Below, in pieces: positions 32,968-42,999 of a stretch of DNA of 64,000 nucleotides. Position 1 is the stretch's first letter; each line of letters begins with the position of its first letter. The position numbers and the translations under genes were made by a program. The notes beneath the pieces were generated by a model. It saw only the letters and a program-made list of their open reading frames with translations, was not told where the DNA came from and searched no databases. Where the stretch lies: contig JARHVA010000006.1 of assembly GCA_037957365.1 (NCBI GenBank), positions 5,457,001-5,521,000 on the forward strand, given 5' to 3'. This DNA is from Torreya grandis. Taxonomy: Eukaryota; Streptophyta; Pinopsida; Cupressales; Taxaceae.

Positions 32968-34581
32968 ATGACAGAAAGCAGTCAACTACGAATGGAGAAG
33001 TTCAATGGCAAGAACTACCAATTATGGAGGATGCAGATTGAGGACTATCTGTATCAGAAAGATTTATACTTACCGTTGGGTGGGGTTGCTAGCAAACCCT
33101 TGGATATGAAAGATGAAGAATGGGAGGTTCTTGATCGGAAGGCTCTGGGATCTGTTAGATTGAGTCTTGAATCATCTGTGATTTCTAGCTTATCACAGTG
33201 TAAGACAACGGTGGAGTTGATGGAATCTTTGGCAAATTTATATGAAAAACCCTCAGCTTCGAATAAGGTATTTCTTATGAAGCGTTTATTTAATTTGCAA
33301 ATGTTGGAAGGTGGATCTGTTCATAGCCATCTTAGTGATTTCCATGGTTTAGTAAACTAATTAAGTTCAGTCAATATTGTATTTGATGATGAAATAAGAG
33401 CTCTCTTAATCTTGTGTTCATTACCTGAAAGTTGGGAAGGTTTGGTAATGGCAGTTTCTAATACTGTGTCTCCTTCAAAAGTCTTAAAAGTGGATGATAT
33501 TGTGAGTGTGATCTTGAACGAAGAGATACGCAGGAAAAGCACAGGTGAATCATCTGGAGATGCTTTGAGTGTTGAAGGAAGAGGAAGGCCAAGAGAGAAG
33601 ATAGAGCATGGGAGATCAAGGTCGAAGACGGGCAAGAGATCCAAGTCCAGGTATGGCAGAATAACCTGCTGGAAATGTGGAAAGCAAGGGCACTTAAAGA
33701 GAGATTGCAGATCGGGTACAGATCAGCATGAAGAACATGAAGAAGAAGCAGATGTTGCAGGTTACATTGCACAAGATGCTCTGGTATGTTCTTTGGATAA
33801 AGTAGAATCTTGGGTATTGGATTCTGGTGCCTCTTTTCATGCATCCCCACATAGAGAATTTTTTCATGAGTATGTCCAGGGAGATTTTGGAGAAATTTGT
33901 GTAGGGGATGGTAAGCCTTGTCAGATTGTTGGCAAAGGCAAAGTGAAGCTAAAACTGCAGACAGGTAACACATGGGTGTTAAAGGAGGTCATGCACATCC
34001 CAGTTCTGAAGCGGAATCTGATTTCTGTTAGAAGTTTGGGTGAAGAGGGTTGCACAGTAACTCTCACAGTGGACTCTTGGAAGGTTACCAAGGGTACACT
34101 TGTTATAGCTAGAGGTAAGAAAGTAGGTGCGCTTTATCTATCTACTTGTTTTACTGATTCTTCTTCTGGGTTATCTACTTCAGCTGTAGATTCAGAGATG
34201 TGGCTTGATAGGCTTGGTCACATAGATAAGAAGGAGATGCTGGTTCTTGAGTCAAAGAGTATGCTTTCAGATTTGGAAGGCATGGATCGTGATTTCTGTA
34301 TGCAGAAGAAGAAGGTGAGATTTCTTGAGGAATCCGATGTTAGTGACAAGAACAGGAAAGCCTTGGTTTTCAAGGAGAAGGTGACAGACAGAGTTCAGCA
34401 CAAGGTGCAAGGGAATTCTAAGCAGAGCAAGGGTGATTTGGACAAGGGTTTGATCCAAAAGGAGCTCGCAGGAAAAAGTCAGGTCTCACAAGAAAAACAC
34501 AGAGACCGACGTCGGCAGGAAAACTGGCGTCAGTGTCCAGACAGGGACCGACGTCGGCTATGTGCAGCCCGACGTCGGTGA
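32968..34581 (+). pseudogene. C2 Gag-protease-pre-integrase protein
   Basis: One frame of 1614 nt is broken only by TAA at 33358-33360, where relatives suggest CAA (Gln). Order: UBN2-type Gag from ATG 32968 (LRMEKFNGKNYQLWRMQIED), PESWEGLVMAVSNT, zinc knuckle CWKCGKQGHLKRDC near 33670, protease WVLDSGASFHASP near 33810, and the start of GAG-pre-integrase (MWLDRLGHIDKKEM near 34198). It then reads through unrelated sequence into the palindrome array, giving an Arg-rich tail, and stops at 34579-34581. No integrase core follows. Gag and protease could be near functional apart from the single stop. Confidence 0.88.
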
Positions 34582-34692
34582 CTCGGGGCAGACAGAGACC
34601 GGCGTCGGCCAGGGGAAACCGACGTCGGTGGAGAGGCAGTCGCAGGAAACCGACATCGGTCAGCTGTAGACTGAGATGTGACCGGCATCGGT
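34505..34692 (+). repeat. Array of ACCGACGTCGGT palindromes in C2
   Basis: Eight copies of the 12 bp self-complementary motif start at 34505, 34523, 34547, 34568, 34598, 34618, 34649 and 34681, spaced 18-32 bp. That at 34618 is exact; others differ by one to three bases, often CG to CA or by A to G in the second half-site. The same motif is found in the LTRs. It corresponds to 11719-11975 in C1. Confidence 0.92.
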
Positions 34693-35670
34693 CACTGAGA
34701 CAAATTTTGGGTGGACAGCAAGCTGTCATGGAGTCTCAAGCGCCCATATGGAGGACTGAAGGTGTAAGTAAGTTTTTAAATTCGTCATTTCCCTTCTTTA
34801 CACTACTTGTTGCTCACTTATGGCATAGGACCAGGAAGTTATTGAAGAAGCAGAACAGGTAGATCCAGGAAATAGTGGGAGCTAGGCATGGATGAGGATG
34901 TGATTCCTTGGAGGAGAACCAAACAGGTGTTTTGGGTAGTGTTGCCAGCTGGAAGTAAGCACTGAGAGACGAATGGATGTTAAGGATGAAGAAGAGCGGA
35001 AATGGATACGTGAGATGGAAGATCAGGCTATTTGATCTTGTATTAGCTGCAGGGCAATGGAGGTTTGTTCATTGTGTTTCTCTTTACCAGATTGGATAGT
35101 ATTAGCTACACTATCCTATTTTCTGTATGATGTGCTTGTTGCAGGGTTACATATACAGGTATTTCTGAACTAAAGGTAAAGTTAGTTCAGGTGTTTGTCA
35201 TGGGGAATCTGGGAGCAGCAAGATTCTTTGGTAAGAGTGTGTTCTAGAGACATGGAAGGTCATGTGTTGACTTTGTTTCAGGATGATCGTGTGAAACCGG
35301 TTAGCACGCCGATGGTTAGACAGTTCATAGAACAGGGGTCTTGATTCACATAATGAGGTTGAGTGCATGGTATGTACTAAACCTGAGTTTTTCCAAGCAG
35401 TGGGAGTTGTCACAAGTTAGGAGTCAATCCGAGAAAGTAATACTGAAGGGCAGTTTAGTGGGACCAGCAGCAGGTGCACATGCTATGCAGGGTCAAGTTC
35501 TTTTTCTACATGGTTGTAGATGCGGATGTGGCAGGTGATTTGGATGACAGGTTTTGCACCATGGATTTTGTGGTGGTTGGTCTTCAAGGGTGATTTTGAA
35601 GATGGATACATAGCCAAGGTAACAAACTAGATGGTGTACAGGTACATGTACAGGTTGCAGCTGTTTATCT
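34693..35670 (+). pseudogene. C2 RT and RNase H remnants
   Basis: Short scraps of Copia pol: SLKRPYGGLK near 34732 (compare the KSLYGLKQA box), SELKVKLVQVFVMGNLGAAR near 35168, VKPVSTPM near 35292, and DADVAGDLDDRF near 35520 (RNase H). These are separated by unalignable sequence. No catalytic YVDD survives. C1 keeps the equivalent scraps in the same order, pointing to a shared ancestral deletion. Confidence 0.65.
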
Positions 35671-35683
35671 CCAAGTGGGAGAT
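35671..35683 (+). promoter_or_regulatory. C2 polypurine tract
   Basis: CAAGTGGGAGAT directly before the 3' LTR, the same as in C1. Confidence 0.85.
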
Positions 35684-36666
35684 TGTTAGGTTGTGGAGCT
35701 AAAAGCTTCAACCTTTGCAAATTGAGGAACAGATGGTTGCTGAGTTCTACAGGAACCGGCATCAGTAGTAGGACCAACGTCGGCAGAGACCAGTGCAGAA
35801 GGCCACCGGCGACGGCAGGAAGTCGGCCGACGTCGGCAGAACCAGACAAGCAGGGACCGACGTCGGTCGCCTGTGTGTTCCAGAACTGCTCGTTTCACGG
35901 ACAGTTAGTTAAGTGAACAAAGAGTTTGCATGTTTAGACCAGTTAGAGTCTTGTGCTGCGAGGACAATTGTCTAAATTAAGAGTCTAAGTTATTGTTTGA
36001 GTTAGGGATCTATTTATAGACCCATTGGCATGTATTGTTTTAAGGCATGAGATAGAAAGGAAGAGTTCCTTCTAGTTGTAAGATCTATGAGTTGCAGGTT
36101 GTTGCAAGCTCATTGGGGATCTACATGTAAGTTTGGTCTTTAAATTGCAGGTTGCAGGTTCATGAGAGATCAGCTTGAAGTGCTATAGAGTGCTTGATGT
36201 ACCGGTAGGGTTATTACTGACTGGTTGGTGAGGTGAACACCAATTCTGTGTGTGAGTTGGTTGTTGGGACCGTTTTTGTGTAGGAGAGTGTGTGTGAGAA
36301 GAATTACTGAACACTTGAGGTGTGGCAAATCTCTGTAAGGTGAAAGAGTGTGGCGGCTCTTTGTTGTATTCTTTTCTGTTAGTGTTAATACAAGATAGTG
36401 TATTGTCTCTCATATTCTGTGCTATTGGTGAATTCTAGTTACTTGTGTTTCTGGTTATTTCTGCATATTCAATTGCTTATATTTGGTAATCATACTGTGC
36501 TCTTTTTGAGGAGCAAGATCCTAGGAGGTGGAATTAGAACAGGTGTGTTTGTTCTTGGATTTATCTTCCATCCTCCCCTCCCAACTAGTGGCATCAGAGC
36601 ATGTTTGTTGTTCTAGATTCCTGACAACTGGTATCAGAGCATGTTTGTTGTTCTAGATTCCTGACA
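35684..36666 (+). repeat. C2 3' LTR (983 bp)
   Basis: Pairs with 31830-32811 over its whole length, including the two primer-like motifs near its end (about 36589 and 36629). It is followed by TTTGT. Confidence 0.93.
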
Positions 36667-36671
36667 TTTGT
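36667..36671. repeat. Target-site duplication of C2, right copy (TTTGT)
   Basis: Identical to 31825-31829. Confidence 0.92.
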
Positions 36672-36707
36672 AAACCCATTAGACTTCAAGCCCTCTATCT
36701 GCACACT

Positions 36708-38465
36708 TGTTGGAGCTTGATTGCTTGTCGAGCATGTATGAGAAATTCAATGTAGGAAAGAGTTGCACTCAAAACATTGGTAGTTAGATCACAACATATG
36801 TCAACTTTAGGTTCCCTGACTAAAGAAGAAAAGAGAGAAATCGAGAATTCATTTGACCTTATTAACACCAAAGTGAAAATTTGAGGTAAATCAAACCTAT
36901 ATGAAACTTATTAATTTTTGTCCCAGTGCAGAGACTAGATTTGAGAGATGAATTTTGACTATAAACACTTGGTATAAAAATCTCATCTTGACATGTTAAA
37001 TTTAAGAGGGAAAATTATAGTTATGCTAACACACGCATCAAAACTTGATGGGTTTGCTAACATACCTTTTAGAACCTGATGGGGTTACCAACATACCTAT
37101 CAGAACTTAATGGTAGTGTTTACACTACCCTCAGAATCTGCCACTCAGACAAGCAAAAATTGCAAAAATAGGGTCCAATATCCTTTGGGTCATAACTTTG
37201 TATTCGAACTCTATTTTTACTCTTGTTTAATGTGTTAGAAAGGTAATTTGATGAAATTTTTTTTATCCCAAATAACCATTGTATAAAAACCCCATCTTGA
37301 ACTTCAAAATTGAAGGGGGAGAATCATAGTTACAAAAGCAAGGCAGAATTTTAGATGTGTCCAAGTAGGGTCCAATCTCCCTTGAGCCATAACTTTCACA
37401 TTTGAACTCTGATTTGGCTTTGATTCAATATGTTTGAAAGATAATTTAATGAAGAACATTTTTTTATCAAATATCCATGGTGAAAATATTTCATTTTGAA
37501 CTTATAAAATCAAGGGGAGAATCATAGTTATAGAAACTGGGTGAAGTTCACAATTTTTAAGTTGTGCAAAAACACCAATGCACTTTTGCAAGTCATACAA
37601 ATTGGTCATCAAACTTTTGCAAGCCATAAAAATTGATTAATGCACTTTTTTAGGTTTCAAGTTATGTAAAAACATCAAAGTATTTTTACAAGTTGAGCAA
37701 ATTGGTCAATGCACTTTTGTAGGTTTCAAGTTGTGCAAATTAGTCATTGGACTTTTGCAAGTTGTGAAAATTGCTCTACACACTTTTTTAGGTTTCAAGT
37801 CATGAAAATTGTTCAATGAATTTTTACAAGTTGTAAGTTATTTAGATTTAAGAACGTGCTTTTTCAAGTCCCTAAAGAGGAAAAAAAGGTGGTTACGCAC
37901 CATAACCACCCATTTTAACCTAAAAATACAAGGTTGGAGCTCATTTGTAAGGGTTCTTGATAGTTATACTTTTTAGTATACATTTTTGAAAGAAGAAATT
38001 GTATTTAAAACCCGACAAAGATCAATACAAGAAGATTTTGCAAACTTTATGTTAAAGATTTCTTTGTGGATTATGTATGTATATGCTTTCTACATGTATT
38101 CAAATCTTTAATTTCAAAGTGTCAGTATAATTGTTATAAACTAGTCAGAATTTTGAAATTATAATTAAGGAATTCTTCTTTGAACTTACATCCTTTATTT
38201 CCATTTTGGTGAAACCTTGGTGGAGTAAAATAATAGTTGATTACTTGTACAAAGAAATACAAAGTGATTGTCATATTTTGTTATCAGTTATAGGTAGTTA
38301 TTTTGATGTATGTTGTATGTTCTTATGGACACATATATGTATTTCCTATCCATTGAATGATAAAGGTTTCCCATATTACAATGTCAAATCTTGGGCCATT
38401 CTAGTGAGTTTATGTGTTTAGCTAATTGGAATTGTCCTTCATCTTTCTTGGTGTTATTTTAAAAA
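36708..38465 (+). repeat. Y 5' LTR, first part
   Basis: Matches 43000-44750 in order, for example AGTGATTGTCATATTTTGTT near 38262 versus 44568. It contains repeated short phrases (GTTTCAAGTTGTGCAAA, CACTTTTGCAAG) near 37560-37850, a diverged internal tandem repeat shared with the 3' LTR. Confidence 0.75.
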
Positions 38466-38944
38466 AATTTAGTGGGATAGTATGCATACAGGGTACCATC
38501 ACAACATAAAGACATGTCAGCCATCTACTTGGTCAGCATACATGGGAAACTTAAAAAACAATTGTATTCCATTTTGAATAGATTACTTGGATTGAGGGTT
38601 TTCTAACTAGGCAAGCCTATAATGAGGTTATATTTGTTGAATATTTCAAACACAGTCTATTATAACCATGTGCTTAAGATAAGGAAAGTGAATTATGTAT
38701 ATATGGAAGCTGTGAAGAGTTGTAGAGGGTTAGACATTGAAGATTGATTCTAGACCATGTACAAGATACCTTTGTATAAGTGCTATGTAATGAGTTGATC
38801 CCTATGTAATAATTATCAATTTCTATGATTGTGTTATAAAACTTGTTTTGGAATATTTTTGTAGGATTTTGTATTGTCTATGATTAGGTTTCACTATATA
38901 TAAAGATTTTCTAGGCATGTTGCTAGTTAAATTATGTAATAATT
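38466..38944. other. Segment of Y 5' LTR absent from the 3' LTR
   Basis: No counterpart in the 3' LTR, where CTTTCTTGGGGATC jumps to the sequence matching 40655. It is either an insertion in the 5' LTR (with 40503-40654 as its other side) or a deletion from the 3' LTR. The LINE inserted into it. No domain seen. Confidence 0.45.
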
Positions 38945-38961
38945 GATGAATCTATATTGTT
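38945..38961. repeat. LINE target-site duplication, copy 1
   Basis: GATGAATCTATATTGTT, identical to 40486-40502; 17 bp is a typical size for LINE insertions. Confidence 0.85.
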
Positions 38962-39219
38962 TTAGATTAAGGTAAAAATAGGTTTTGAAGGGACCCCGAA
39001 ACCCTGAACAAGGAGAAAGATAAACATTAAAGCACAACCAGGTTAACACAAGAACCTGATAACAAAAAAGAGCCAAAACCAGGTTTTACATGGACTTGTA
39101 ACCAACAGATAAGAACAAGAAAAAATAGCTGTCAAAACACTGATCTGAAAGAAAACTAAGCTTCCAGATCCGTAACCAGCAAACCAAAAAAAGACCGGTT
39201 TACTGCCCCCAAAAACCAA

Positions 39220-40330
39220 TCAGCAGAAAGGAACTTTGGATGAATCTTTTAAATTCAGATTTTTCTTTTTACATGACCGAAGATTCATTTCAAGAGGAGG
39301 GACCAAAGGCTTAGACTTCTTTCTTCTGACTGCAGTCCAGCCATCTTCAACCTTAGCTACCTCAGCAACCCATGCCTCAGAAGACAAAGATCTTTGGCCA
39401 CCAATAGGCATAAAATCCTTGTGACAGTCTAACACAGTCTAGCTCTTTGAAAGATCCTCCAGAATAGGGGATGAGATCGCCATCTCCTCCTCAGGCTCAG
39501 CTATATTATTAACTACAGCCTCCTCAGAGGCTTCATTTGATTGATTCTCCAGTGAATCCTCTTCATCTTCCGATTCGGATTGCACCCTTTCCTCATTCTC
39601 GATCTCAGAATCTATTGTTGTCTCCAAAGGTAGTTTGTCTATGCTATGTTCAGAGAAATCCTTTGGCCACCAAGAAGGTGAACGTCTGGGATTGTTTTTC
39701 TCAGCACCACAACGAGCAACAAAATGTCTCGTCTGGTAACACTTCCTACACCTGAAAGGAATCCCCTCATAATCCAAGATTTGTGTCCAGGTACCCCTTG
39801 GGGAATCAATGCATATCACCTCAGGAAGGCCCTTTGAAACATCCAGAACAGCCAAAAATCGTGCACAAGTCGAATGGGGGCTCTTCGTGCAGTCATCTTC
39901 ATACAGAAACTCCCCTATAGCATTTCCAATGGTTTTATAAACTGCCTCTTGCCACAAATGTATCGGAAGATAAGGGAGCCGCACCCATATAGGGATCTTG
40001 TTAAAAGATTTCGAGAGAGGATTAAAATCCTTGTGCCAAGGTTTGGCCAAAAGAGGAAACCTACCCTGCCAAGAAAAATTATTGTTGCACAATATAGACT
40101 GCCTATCTTCAAGACTTTGAAATATTACTATAAAAAAACCCCTGGCGCAAGTCTGGATTTGACCATCTTTAATATGCAGCCAACTCTTAGCAATCCAATT
40201 TTGTAGATCTACAAACGAGGGCCAGAAACCACGGAAACAGAAAATGGCAGCACAAGAGGAAAACCATTTTTCTTCTTGGAAGATATATTCTGCTAATTCA
40301 GGGTCTAGAGTTACCCTAATAGGTATTTAA
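39220..40330 (-). pseudogene. LINE ORF1 (DUF4283-like, CCHC zinc finger)
   Basis: Plant L1-type ORF1 protein, which binds element RNA. Reading from the right it shows RGFWPSFVDLQNWIAKSWLH, ARGFFIVIFQS, then WHKDFNPLSKSFNKIPIWVR and LPIHLWQEAVYKTIGNAIGE, and a zinc knuckle CRKCYQTRHFVARC near 39735-39777. An acidic tail follows, then after one in-frame TAG (39439-39441) DGWTAVRRKKSKP near 39325. Upstream of Met 40092 the frame changes near 40120 but similarity continues. Function is known from the family; the copy is broken. Confidence 0.85.
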
Positions 40331-40472
40331 TATGTAGCCAACTCTTAGCAATCCAATCTGTAGATCTACAAACGAGGGCCAAAAACCACGGAAATGGAAA
40401 ATGGCAGCACAAGAGGAAAACCATTTTTCTTCTTGGAAGATATATTCTGCTAATTTAGGGTCTAGAGTTACC
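40171..40472. repeat. Tandem duplication at the LINE 5' end, about 145 bp twice
   Basis: 40171-40315 and 40329-40472 are about 95 percent alike by eye, with unit spacing 158 bp. A third partial copy of its CCATTTTTCTTCTTGGA end abuts the target duplication at 40486. The unit covers the start of ORF1. Confidence 0.85.
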
Positions 40473-40485
40473 ATTTTTCTTCTTG

Positions 40486-40502
40486 GATGAATCTATATTG
40501 TT
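40486..40502. repeat. LINE target-site duplication, copy 2
   Basis: Identical to 38945-38961. Confidence 0.85.
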
Positions 40503-40654
40503 AAATAAAAAGGAATTCATATGATAATCACGCCAGTCTGAATATTTATGGTTCTAGTAATTTTACTATGGGTCCTTCAGAATCTGTACTTCTACCAATT
40601 AAGAACCCGTTACCTCTCTCACAGTTGTCCTCATAATTAGCAAGTTCTAGGAAA

Positions 40655-40988
40655 CTAGGAACCTCTACTAACAACAAGTTCTATGTTAACTGGATAAAAT
40701 AATCCCATTATACCTTTCTCCATTTTCTTCTCGTTTCCATCATTCCTCTTATTTTCCTTTCTATCTCCTTTATGTGATTTCAAGTTAAAAGTATAAAACC
40801 ACCACATAAAACATTTTTGATGTAAATAGCTATGTATAGCTTTTCCCTTACTTTCCTGTTTAGTTTTCAATAAAGGTAGCTCTGCCTAATAATAAGAGAG
40901 GGACTTTGTCCCTACGTTGTTGACTAATGTGAGGAATATATACCCATATTGTTGACTAAAAGTTCATATGTATCCCCTTGACAAATCA
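40655..40988 (+). repeat. Y 5' LTR, last part
   Basis: Matches about 44760-45078: TTTCCATCATTC, AAAACATTTTTG, CAATAAAGGTAGCTC (polyadenylation-like signal near 40870) and GAGGGACTTTGTCCCTAC. It ends near CTTGACAAATCA, just before the primer-like site. Confidence 0.75.
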
Positions 40989-40993
40989 ATTTT

Positions 40994-41012
40994 TGATAAC
41001 TCTATTGGGGAT
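40994..41012 (+). promoter_or_regulatory. Y primer binding site, decayed
   Basis: TGATAACTCTATTGGGGATC follows the 5' LTR after a short T-run, as in H1. It is a mutated version of TGGCGACTCTGCTGGGGATC. Confidence 0.6.
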
Positions 41013-41125
41013 CAAGGTGCTTTATGCACATGATTTTTAGACATTTCAATGAAACTCCTTGGAGTGGAGGTTGACAAATCTATTGAGATATAGTACCTAG
41101 TGCCTAAATATTTTTGATTGAATAA

Positions 41126-42870
41126 ATGGTGTTGGTTCACCCCAACCCCAATATTACCTTTGTCTCATGGGGAAAACATTTTGGGTCATTGACTTTGACC
41201 CAATACAATGAGTTACCATCAAGCTTAAGGAAGAGATTTCCAATTTTTTTTGGAGAAAATGGTCAAGATGAAAATGACCATATCTTGGCCTTCATAGTGT
41301 CCTATGACATCTTGAGAGTTATGCATGAAGTCATTGTTGTTAGGATTTTTGTTAAAACTCTCATCGGACCTGCCGCTGAGTAGTTTTCACACCTTGAAGA
41401 TGGATGCATTATGATTGGGAATCCTTAATGAATAAGTTCCTAATTATATTCAAATTAGTTGTGGACGTGTGTGCATTAATGTCATATTTCTTTCAAATTC
41501 AAAAGTGAGATGATGAGAAAATGAGAGAGTTTGTAGCCTACTTCAACAAATTATTGAGACTAATTTCTAAGGTAGATCAACCAAGTCCAAACAATAAAAT
41601 TTGTGTCTTCATTGGTTCTCTACACCTAGAGATCAATTCCATCTTGATGAAGAATAAGGTAAATTACATGGAATCCATGCAATAAGAAGCTATCAAAATT
41701 GAAGATGATATGAATCTATCTGGAATGTTGAAGAAAGAAACTTCAAAACATACTACAACTTCCATTAGTGATGATGAAGTGGTGGAACTTGCTATAATTA
41801 AGATCCCTCAACATTCAAAAAAGATATTTCAAAGTTAAATACCTGATCAAACATGTCAGAACTCTAACAGGGAAAAAGAAAAAGTTTTTCCTATCACATA
41901 TGATTGTTTCAGTTTCACAATTATGGAAGAAGGTGAACAATTGGAAGAACTAATTATTGATCAGAGAGCAAATGAAGAATTTTAAATCCCCCATGTTAGA
42001 GAAAATAAATATTTACCTATTTCACAATATTATTTGAACTTCACAGTCCTAGGAGAAAATGAGCTATTTGAGGAACAACTGGTTAAACCACAAATAGAAA
42101 GGAATATTAATGCAAAGTCTGATGTTTCACTTTTTAAAGGAGATGATAATATAGAACAAGTTTTAAATAAAGTAGAAGATCTGTCTTGTATCAGGAAAGA
42201 AGATTCAATGATAAAAAGTGAAGATTCTCCTGGCACTTTCTTTTCATATTCCATTATAGAAGAGTTCTCCACAAGATTTGAATCTAAAACAATCAAGCTT
42301 ACACAAATTGAAGATCATAATCATGCCAAGGTTGAGGTCAAAGAAGACATCAAGACACAACTAAATGAGTCGTCCCTAATTTTCATTTCAAGTTTAATGG
42401 AAACTATCAAGGTAGAAGAGATTGATGAAGATGATGATAATGATTCATTAAATGATGAATTTGTCTCTATCATGAGAATCAATATGGCAAATAATATCTA
42501 CACTCAATTCATTCTAGAAGATATTCTTATTATTTTTCCATCTTAGAAAGTAACATGCAACACACTTCTCTCTGGTTTAGATCTTGTATCTAGTACATAT
42601 GCATTCAAAGGCAATCAATAAGACATTAAATAAGTCAAATGTTATACAAAAATGCTCATAAAAGATTGTAAATTTCATAATAATTCCATTCCAAGACATG
42701 AAGACATTTTTGACTTGTTCATTCATGATCATCCCTGTGTTAATGATTATTGTAATATCCTCTTCCCACCTATTTGGTCACAACTACTAGATGTGTTTGA
42801 ACCTCATAATTCAAATCCATTGTTCCAAAATGGCAAGTACTTCTCTCAGCCAATGAATCGATTTGTATAG
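41126..42870 (+). pseudogene. Y Gag-like protein with long acidic C-terminal region
   Basis: The first part is a Gypsy Gag core (ELPSSLRKRFPIFFGENGQD, FVKTLIGPAAE, REFVAYFNKLLRLISKVDQP). Frame changes and stops follow near 41380-41560. From about 42034 an open stretch of 170 codons is rich in Asp/Glu/Ile/Ser (EEIDEDDDNDSLNDEFVSIM) and ends in IPRHEDIFDLFIHDHPCVND and QPMNRFV just before the 3' LTR. I recognise no protease, RT or integrase. The acidic region occupies the place of pol and has no identity I can name. Confidence 0.65.
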
Positions 42871-42999
42871 CCTTCTCATTTTCCTCTACGCCTTGTAAAT
42901 ATTTATGTTCTCCCTAGTTTGGCTTGTTTCTTTTTCCCATTTACTTTTGTTGTGTGTGTTAATTTTCAACAAATGCAACAATCTATCTAAGATCCTGAT

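Larger units (their letters stand above)
31830..36666 (+). mobile_element. C2: pol-deleted Copia element, younger relative of C1
   Basis: This 4837 bp element has LTRs 31830-32811 and 35684-36666, perfect TTTGT duplications, gag-protease in one nearly intact frame, a palindrome array in place of integrase/RT, and small RT and RNase H scraps. By eye the two LTRs differ at about 20 positions in 980, mostly C/T and G/A, which makes it the youngest LTR insertion here. It lacks an integrase core and RT catalytic centre, so its own movement would need enzymes supplied in trans. Confidence 0.94.
38962..40485 (-). mobile_element. ORF1-only LINE
   Basis: A minus-strand, non-LTR retrotransposon of about 1.5 kb bounded by a 17 bp duplication. 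It holds ORF1 (39220 to about 40330) and then only about 260 bp resembling a plant LINE 3' end (on the minus strand ending CCTATTTTTACCTTAATCTA and a short A-rich end). Endonuclease and reverse transcriptase (ORF2) are missing. The 5' end carries a 158 bp tandem duplication. Either ORF2 was deleted internally before insertion, or the copy is a non-autonomous ORF1-only form. Confidence 0.8.

Noticed and set aside
34418..34729. 103-codon minus-strand frame over the palindrome array
   Set aside because: The repeated DVGL-type text is the reverse translation of the ACCGACGTCGGT motifs, and the real coding strand of C2 is plus.
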